DNA from: Oryzias latipes
Lineage: Eukaryota; Chordata; Actinopteri; Beloniformes; Adrianichthyidae
Length of the DNA stretch: 64,000 bases
Assembly (NCBI RefSeq): GCF_002234675.1
Contig: NC_019862.2
Location: 24,734,160-24,798,159, forward strand
Reading direction: 5' to 3'
The position numbers and the translations under genes are program-made. This document shows, in pieces, positions 56,011 to 64,000 of the stretch. Position 1 is the first letter of the stretch; the number at the start of each line of letters is the position of its first letter. The notes beneath the pieces were generated by a model. The model was not told where the DNA came from and did no database searches. It worked only from the letters and a program-made list of their open reading frames with translations.

Positions 56011-58317
56011 AAATGACACAAACAGAAAGAAGAAATGACTGAACTTAAACAGGAGGAGCTTAAATAAAACAAAAACAGAACACAAGAAAACCACCTCAGA
56101 GAAGATCCTGCTGGGTAATGAAGGTTATTGCCATAGAAACCCAGATATCAGAATTACAAAAGTAGATCCAGAACCAGAACAGTAAAAGAAAACACTCCAA
56201 AAAAGTGGGTTTTATGGAGGTTTGAAGCCTTCCCTGGTGATTTTGCACCTGAACATGTTGAGTGTGGGGTGCAGACAGTGACCACTGGCCCCAGCTCATG
56301 GTTGGGACCCTCAGGGGGGGCCCCAGTGCTGTCTGTCAGCTGGGGAAAATTTTTAGCAGAATATGTATGATGGATACTGCAAGGGTACTGCTTTCCCACC
56401 ATCTGCTCAGCTGTAGAATAATGAGAATACCTGGGGAGGGGGTCTGTCACACCAACATCTATATGACTCCCCAGCATCTGTTCAGCTATACTTGCAAGGT
56501 TTTTAGCAACATTTGCAGATCCATACCGTATATACAGCATGTGAACCAAAGAAACACATAATCTACTGAAACATAAATGTGTGCTAAATCCTTGAATAGA
56601 TCATTTTTGCGTTAATGTGCCCAACCTTTTTCTGTAACAGGATGTTTCCCTCAGTGTCCTCACAGGACGTTCGCCTGAGTGCCTCACGCCACAGGATGCT
56701 CACATATCTCTCTCTGGTAATCCCATTAACATTTTCAGAGTGAACTTTAAGGCCCACGCTCCTGTAAATCTAACGGTCTTATTGCTAAAATGAAGCTCTA
56801 AATGTGGACTCTGCAATCTGTCGAGCCGCACAACACTGATCCTAGAGGTGCAGCAAAGAGAACGCAAAGAAATGCTCCTTTTAATTCTGATCCTATCCAT
56901 CCGGCGTATGCTGGAGGTTGGGCTGTGCAATCAAGCAGCAAGCCATTAGACAGAGATGTTTTCCAGAGAGTAAGGCCTCATGGTGCTGCTGTCTGCACTG
57001 GCTCCCATTCAAGGTTAACCTTTTAGAGACTTCTGATTGTTGCTGGAAGGTTAAACAACACATTAACATGCATTAAAATATTAAATCATGGCTCCATTTT
57101 CTGTATGAGAGGAAAAACAACAACATAAAAAAAGGCTTTTAAAATTATGAAGGCACTTGATAAGGTGGGCGTCTTGTGGAGAAGTTGGTGATGTTGGGGA
57201 ACAGGGCTGTGGAAAAGGTTAACCAGGTGCCCAGCAGTTTCCAGTTTTGGGTGGAGAGTCAAAGCAGAGAACTTTTAAAATCCCCCATGACAATTTTTTT
57301 AAATGAAAACATTCCCAGTGGTTTTTTAATCATGATTATGAGGATTTTAACCAAAATCCCGTAACATAAATGTCTAAAAAGCCATATTTCTATCTGAACC
57401 CTTTGTTTCCAAAATCTCCTCTTCATGGGCGTAGCCATCGGTGCTGAGCTGTGTAGCCCCACCCTTGATCCCCCCCTTTTAACAAGCTGCGTCTTAGAGG
57501 AGTGAAGAGCTTGACACAAGGAGGGTGGGAACAAACGACACCGACTGACAGCCTCAGGAACGCTGAAAATTGCACAGCAAATAAAAGGAAATGCCAGAAA
57601 GAAAGTGACTATTCACACCTCATTTTCCAAAAAGTGCTGAACTTTTTTCTTAGACGCATGCACCCAGAGGAATGGTAAAGTTTAGGATAATGGCTTACGA
57701 TTAAGCTGTGTTCAAACCGAACGGGATTCATGCGGCAGAGGAAGCAAGTTCCAATGTTAAGTCAATGGTACAGATGCGATCTGAGGTCCTGTGCCGCGGT
57801 TTGAGCATCGGCAGGTCTGGCAGCTGCATGATTCCAGCAGCACGATTTGGTACCCGTTTGAACCAAATCGCCCCAAAGTACCTGTCCTGGCTTCTGTTAT
57901 ACTCATATAAAGCCAAACAAGTGAAGAAAAGTACACATCAAAATTGATGAAAAGTAGAATGAATTGAAAATTACTTTAGGTCCCACAATTCCAGTAAAAA
58001 TCAAAGCCCAAAAAATGTTCAGCCGTCTCTCACGAATGATGAAGATTCTCATTCACGTCCACAACACTTAAATATCTGTCATGATGTTTGCACTGAGCAC
58101 TCAATTAGCTTGGGTTCTCAAGTAAAGAAGGTGATGACTTTTCACCCCTCAAGGTATCCCAATCTGCTCCTGGCAAATCCTTTGGAAAATTCCTCAGTGG
58201 AAAGCCGAAGCTTGCATCTCCAAAAGTCAGAAATGGAGTTGGCACTTGGGGGAGGAGCACTGTTCCTGAACCCATTTCCCTCTGCAGGCGCAAATGGTCA
58301 GGATGTCTGCAAAACAT

Positions 58318-58786
58318 AGGCTATGTCTGAGTTCCCTCCCTAAACCCTCACAACTAAAAAAACTATATAGTGAAGGACTTTTTAGTGCCCTGGATTTTAA
58401 AAGCAATTCGGACACCATGTTCACTACTTTTTTTTGTAAATGGCAAATATGTCATCACCAATTTCCAGAAGTGAAAACCTAATACATATGAACATTTTAC
58501 AAAGACTATTTAGGAATCCACTGTGTTCTGATGACGAATACTGGAAAGACTCAGAAAACTAAATCAAATTACATTTTTTCACATAAAAAAAGCAATCAAA
58601 CGCAATGCATTGTGGTCTATATTTGCCAATCTAGAGCGCATCAATGTACAAAGGTTTTTCATAGGGACTTCTGGGAAATTTCTAGGGCACTGGATTTTGG
58701 AATTGTAGATTTGGACAGATCTACAAAATGGCGAACGCACTTTATAGTGAACTAAGTATAACAGTGAAGGAATTTGGACACAACCA
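58318..58786. mobile_element. MITE-like family D, near full length
   Basis: The left end 'aggctatgtctgagttccct' and the right end 'gtgaaggaatttggacacaa' are imperfect inverted complements about 470 bp apart. Half of it matches 25757-25950 in reverse. It has no coding capacity. Superfamily unknown. Confidence 0.6.
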
Positions 58787-59299
58787 TTCACCCATCAATT
58801 AGCTGATCCACAGAGGAAACCAGTTTAGACCTTCAATAGTAAACAGAAACAACAGGCAGCAGTGCTGTTGGCACGATTACTGAAGTATCAAATATCGTTG
58901 CAACCAGTCCAATCCTAATCAGTAATTCTGCTTGGTGCACAACCAGTGGTTGATTGAAGGGGTGAGACCTAACCAGGGAAAGTAACTGTGGCATGTATGC
59001 AGTATGCATGTACATACTGTAGAGTCAGTGAAGCTGCAGATTCACTATTTGGACTGCAAAAGGAAGCAATTCCATCCTGTGTCACGATTAGTCAAACACA
59101 ACAACAGCACCCTCCAGCTAAGATGAACTAGGAGCAGAAAGCTTTCTAGAGATGTGGGCTTTCATGAGGGAGGGTACACTACACTAAATCATTGTTTCTG
59201 TATCCCAGAAGTTTCAGCAGCTTCGGTCACAGTTCATGCAGCTGCAGGCTTTTTCCAAACAGACTACCAATCTAAGAGAACATGCAGCACTGGATAGGT

Positions 59300-60270
59300 T
59301 AACCATGGATCTGAAAAATGAATGATGGGAGGACCAGGTATCAGGCAGGACCAGCTCCAAAATCCAGAAAGGAGCCGGCATATGCTGAGAGTCACAGCTG
59401 CAGTGTGACAGGTGCTCCTACACACCTGACAGTCACACTGGGCTGCGCTTTATTGACCCCCCACCCCATCCTACAACAAACAGAAAAAGAAGGAAACAAG
59501 CTGATGGAGCCAAGACTCTGGAGCCAAGAAGCTGTCTCTGGAATTTTTTTGCCTTCATTTGCATTAATAAAGAGACTGTTCCTTGCCGGAGTGTTTTATC
59601 CAGCTCAGAAAAATCCCAGGGCGATCCCTGCGAGCAGGGCGCCAGGAGAATCCGACTGTCAGAGCCGACAAGACGAATGCATCCCAATGTCAGCGCAGAG
59701 AGGCCCGCTGACAGCCAGAAGAGAATGGAGCTCCACTTTCAGATTAATAAATCTGAATCACATATTTCACCCTTCATTATGAGCTCTGTGTGTTTTGGGG
59801 GAGACAGACAAAGCCAATCCAACTGGGCTTTATGCTGCTGTATACTTGTTTCTTCTCTTTTAAGCAAACAATTCTCTAACCCGAGAATGGGACAAACACA
59901 AAAAGCAGGCGCCAAAGCAGTGATAGATACCCGCCCCCACACTCACACATCCACACCTGTGCCGCCATATGGAAACCTGTCAGTGTTTTCAGAGAGATGC
60001 GTGCACGACGACACTTCACGCACGTGAAAATCTGCTGTAACTGAAAGAGTACAGCTGTTAATGACAAGACCAGAGGAGGATGCTGTGAAACAACACATCC
60101 ACATTCAAAGAGCACTCACAGACCGACAGTATCACTCCCCCAGGCTGAGGGAGAGGGGCTCAGAGGAGCAGTGGCTTGTCTTCACACTGAATTAATATGC
60201 AGCAGCAAGCACTAATGCGGCCTCTGAGGAAGCCTGCACGAAGCTGCCCTTCAGGCTGACGAACAGACAG
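59300..60270. promoter_or_regulatory. Possible upstream regulatory elements of pbx1
   Basis: Repeat-poor DNA 4.5-5.5 kb upstream of the pbx1 start. Balanced, non-decayed segments include 'ttcagattaataaatctgaa' (a near palindrome at about 59736-59757) and 'cactgaattaatatgcagca' near 60186. Function is inferred only. Confidence 0.25.
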
Positions 60271-63223
60271 GATTTTCTTGGCACACCTCAATTTCGTTTT
60301 TGAACATTCCCTACAAATATCAGAAAATGACTAAAAAACACAAGACAGCTATGAAATGTGAGAGGAAAATGCTAAAATACCTGGATAAGGACACCTCATG
60401 GGATTCAATCAACTAGTTCTGTTCACCAGACTTCACCATAAGTCCTGTCTGAAGGTGTACCTCATCAGGACATGGAGAAACATGTGCTACACTCAGTCTG
60501 TGGATTTTTCTAAAGGTTTTTATCATGCACTCAGTTTGTTTTTGTGCAGACATCTTTGCCTCTTTGCAGCCTTTCATTCCACATGTTTCTGGCCGTTGGT
60601 ACGGTTGGTTGATGTCTTCTGGTGAAATTCACCATGCAGGGGCTTTTCCTCCCATAATGGTTCATCCTTTCTCTCTTGTCCTCTAGGTTGGGCCAACTGA
60701 GTGAGACCCATCACACTATTGCTGAGAGGTAATCCCCATCCTCAGCCTCCTTCTTTTCAGCCTTATGCTACTTCCACACCAGGCATGTGATGCGCATTCT
60801 TGAACGCGTTTTAAGTGGAATATCACCACTTTATATTAGCCCATGTCTGCCACCTACAGTTGGAGGAGGCTTGGTGTGAAATGTCAGAGTGGTGCAACTC
60901 TAGCAAATCTCGCTCCAGGTTTTTTTCTTTCACAGCTCCATTCTGATCAATGACAGACTTGGTGTCATAGAATTCCAGCCGGACACAAACAGCAACTATT
61001 AATTTCTCCACCATGATCAATTTTCAAACGGTTGGAACTTCTGTGAATTAAAGGGACCATTTATCAGTGCCAAATCCCAGTCAAAACTGGTTGGTCAAAG
61101 TTTGACCTGGTTTAACTTGCAACACGTGGTCAGCACATATTTTGAACGCAGAAGCCCAAATTGGTCTTCAAGATGTGCGTAGTGATGCATGAATGCAAGA
61201 GCTTTGAACATGGAAGGCAGACACACATACTTTCTCACGTTCAGATAGATTTTTCATTGAAAGTGGTTGCTTGAATACATGTTGCCAAGGGCAATGTGAA
61301 CGACTTGGACTGAACCCATCATGCATTGTGAGGAGGTTCTTGCTTTTGATGGCTGTGGCTTCAATCTCCTCTTGTGGGCAATTTCTAGTCTTAATACTTT
61401 ACATCTGTTATGTTGCCTTGTGGTAGTTCAGTGCACCAAGTTCTAATAACCTTTCCTCTGTTTGACATCATACAGCCACACTTGTCCAGCCAATTGTCAT
61501 CCTAATATCATTGCAGTTCAGAATGCTATTAACTCTTCCTTTGCCCCATGCCTTTCTGAGCAGAGAGAATGCTAGATTTTTGAGGATTCTGTAGTGAGGG
61601 ACGTGGAGTGGATTGAAGATGTGCATCTCAACCTGTGCCTTGGGTTCCCCCTTATAACCAATGACCAAAACTGTACATTCCTTGCTTTGATCAGGCCATA
61701 CTCATTCTGCTCTTTAATTAGTTCACATAAAACAACTTCCAGTCTAATCCTTTAAATCTTGGAAATTGTAAACTCATTTTCAAAAATGTTTGAATCAAAT
61801 TGTATGTACTGCAAAAACAGGTCAAGTAAAACAAATTGGCAGGTTTTCTTTAAATAAGCAAAAATCTGTCAATGGGGTTTGAAAAATGTAAAAAAAATTG
61901 ATAAGATTATTTTTTTTGCAAGACAGAAAGTTTTTGCAGCGATTGAAAGAGTGTGTATGGTCAAATTGAGTGTCATCTATAGGTTTGTGGTCTGTTTGAA
62001 AATGACTGCAGAGGTCAAGGTCAAGTTTCCAGATGACCTGCTGATGGCTGCTGACCAGGACTTCTCTTTGCTTTAGGCTTTGTTAGATCTGACAGCTGTG
62101 AATGAAATGTTCAAACAAAGGAGCATGCAATTGATCTGAGTTGTGTAGAATACTTGAAACCGCTGTTGTGCACAGACTTTTCCCTTAGCCATGCCTTTAT
62201 CCCTCACTGAGGCACACACACATGCACACACAAACGCATATAGTATGTGTCCTCTGCAGGATTCTGATTCCACTTTAGACTGATTGTGTTTTTAATCTGG
62301 TCTCTCCTTCTCCTCTAAAGATTGGGGAAATAGAAATCAATACCCTGTAGCAGATGATCAAGCAGCCTCTAAATTGCAGAAGGTGAATGTATGTTGGTTG
62401 TGGTGGGGGTGGGGGTCTGGACTCAGCAGCCTTTCGTAAAAAGCTAGAGGATATAACAAAAAAACAGAGGGAGGTCATAGGTTCAGATGAAGATCACAGG
62501 CAGGAAAGCCAGGTGTTTACTCTGTGTGCTGCCATGATGCTCATGCAACAAATCTAAGCTCTGAACACATTGACACAAGGCTCTGTCATCAACCATGAAT
62601 CTGATGCTCGCTTCAGTGGAGACTGGCTGGCACCTGTCCAAGAAGCAGTAACCACCCCAGATAAATTCAGAGTTACCTCCTGAACGCCACACAACAAACG
62701 TGTACATCTCCTGAACAGATGAAGACACTAAAGTTCAAACATCTCATTGAGAAAGTAACAGATGTAAACAAAACAATTCCTTTTTAGGATTCAAACATTT
62801 TTGTAATTCAAGCAAACAAAACAAAAAAATGTACTTGCATTGATGGGTGTTTTGATTTTAAATGTGGTCTGTCTTTTAATTATCAAAGATTAAAAAAGAA
62901 AACTGAGTTTTGACACACTAGATTATCATATAGTATTATTGTTATACATAAAAACACTTTCATGTACCATTTGTTTGTTGTCTACAATCTTTTATTTACT
63001 TTCTCTTTGGGAGAAATGAGGTGTTTCTGGATTGTCTTGACTTTTGGAAGAATTTCGTTTTTTTAATCTTGTGTTTATTTGTGAATGTTCTATACTGTCC
63101 TGGACTGTTTTTTTGTTCTTCGTTTTTAAAATTGCCCCCAGAGGACAAATAAAGTGGATTGACAGATTGGTTGATTGACTCACTGAGTGACTGTCTGGTT
63201 GGCTGGTTGGTTGACTGGATGGT

Positions 63224-63436
63224 TTAACCCTTGTACTATCCTAGGTACTTCAACATTGGGAGTTGGGTCATCGAGACCCACTAGACAGTGCGCTGAACCT
63301 TTTTTCTTTAATGATTTGTGATCTTCACTGGTGTCCATATATAACATGAAATTTTTCCACCTTTATTCACCTTTGTCATGGTAGGGAGAACACGTCAATG
63401 TAAGGGTGGGGTCATCTAAGATAGCGCAAGGGTTAA
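63224..63436 (+). mobile_element. TTAA-flanked MITE (piggyBac-like), copy 2
   Basis: TTAA at 63224-63227 and 63433-63436; same ends (CCCTTG...CAAGGG) and interior as copy 1 at 14763-14984. The second GACCCC arm is partly lost here. Confidence 0.8.
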
Positions 63437-63639
63437 ATACTGATGATGTTTGGCTTAGTTTACTTTATATTATTTTTTTATCGGGAGAAAGTAATCTAGA
63501 AAGAACTAGTTTGCTAAATCATAAAATTTTACACACTTCCCCGTAAAGATGGCACAGTAATAAAATTGTAGAGTAATATCAGTGGTAGGGCTTTGATCCA
63601 GGGGTGCTGCAGTTAATTAGGTAAAAGTTCAGTGGAATT

Positions 63640-63995
63640 AGAGTCCAAAAAGAGTGATAAGTGGACTACCTGAATATATTAATGATCATCCTGCATTGCA
63701 TTCCATTCTCCCAGAGGGCATGAGAAAATTCCATAATGCCACTTTTAGAATTTATAGGCTTAACCTGTTTATGAGTAGAGCAGGACACATCCTTCTGACA
63801 AAGAGATTGATCCCTCTTGGGCTTAAAGAATCATCCTAGGAATCTTTGGAATGTGCTGGAGAAGACTCCCTCATCCTTAATAGATCAGCTTAGTAGAAAA
63901 CCAGTGCAATTCTGGGTGAGAATGAATGTTCAGATATTGCAGACACTTTTCAGAAAGGATGTCAAATTAAGTATGTTCTGAATTAAAGGCTAAGG
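63640..63995 (+). repeat. Probable transposon-derived fragment
   Basis: Phrases such as 'ggaatgtgctggagaagact' and 'cagacacttttcagaaagga' recall a family of fish interspersed repeats. Recognition is from memory and not certain. It runs to the window edge. Confidence 0.3.
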
Positions 63996-64000
63996 GTCCC

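Larger units (their letters stand above)
55251..64000. other. Upstream intergenic region of pbx1
   Basis: No coding exon is recognised. It holds family A (55587-56010), family D (58318-58786), a TTAA MITE (63224-63436) and a LINE 3' tail (about 63110-63165, ending ACAAATAAAGTGGATTGACA). 56680-57060 and 59300-60270 are repeat-poor and may be regulatory. Confidence 0.5.

Overview
This is vertebrate nuclear DNA, most likely from a teleost fish. Genes are split by GT-AG introns, several conserved proteins are recognisable exon by exon, and the dispersed repeats are typical of fish: an L1-like LINE, a Tc1/mariner element, TTAA-flanked MITEs, tRNA-derived SINEs and truncated LINE tails. A medaka or killifish-like species is possible but not proven. 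Nothing prokaryotic is present: no operons, CRISPR or riboswitches.

Layout. (1) 1760-6975, + strand: complete aldh9a1, 11 coding exons, 505 residues. (2) 8203-10483, + strand: complete med8, 7 coding exons, about 269 residues, with a compact TATA-less promoter. (3) 14071-54803, - strand: the full coding region of pbx1, 9 exons, 428 residues, tail-to-tail with med8. All 27 coding exons join in frame with GT-AG sites. The pbx1 intron between exons 2 and 3 is 27.6 kb and holds a 5'-truncated L1-like LINE (30849-36902, with target-site duplications) and a Tc1-type DD34E transposon with 283-bp inverted repeats (42040-43664). (4) 54804-64000: pbx1 5' UTR and promoter, then upstream DNA with repeats and possible regulatory sequence.

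The three genes have unrelated jobs: a carnitine/GABA-pathway aldehyde dehydrogenase, a Mediator head subunit and a TALE homeodomain cofactor of HOX proteins. They are neighbours rather than a functional cluster.

Most notable observations: the alternative-frame ending that makes the short PBX1b isoform is retained in this pbx1; med8 has two tandem NAGNAG splice acceptors; the LINE has a very G-rich 3' region of about 2 kb; a perfect PBX-PREP/MEIS decamer lies inside pbx1 itself; and a dispersed repeat family with a protein-like acidic segment occurs at least four times. I found no clear evidence of a wholly new biological system.
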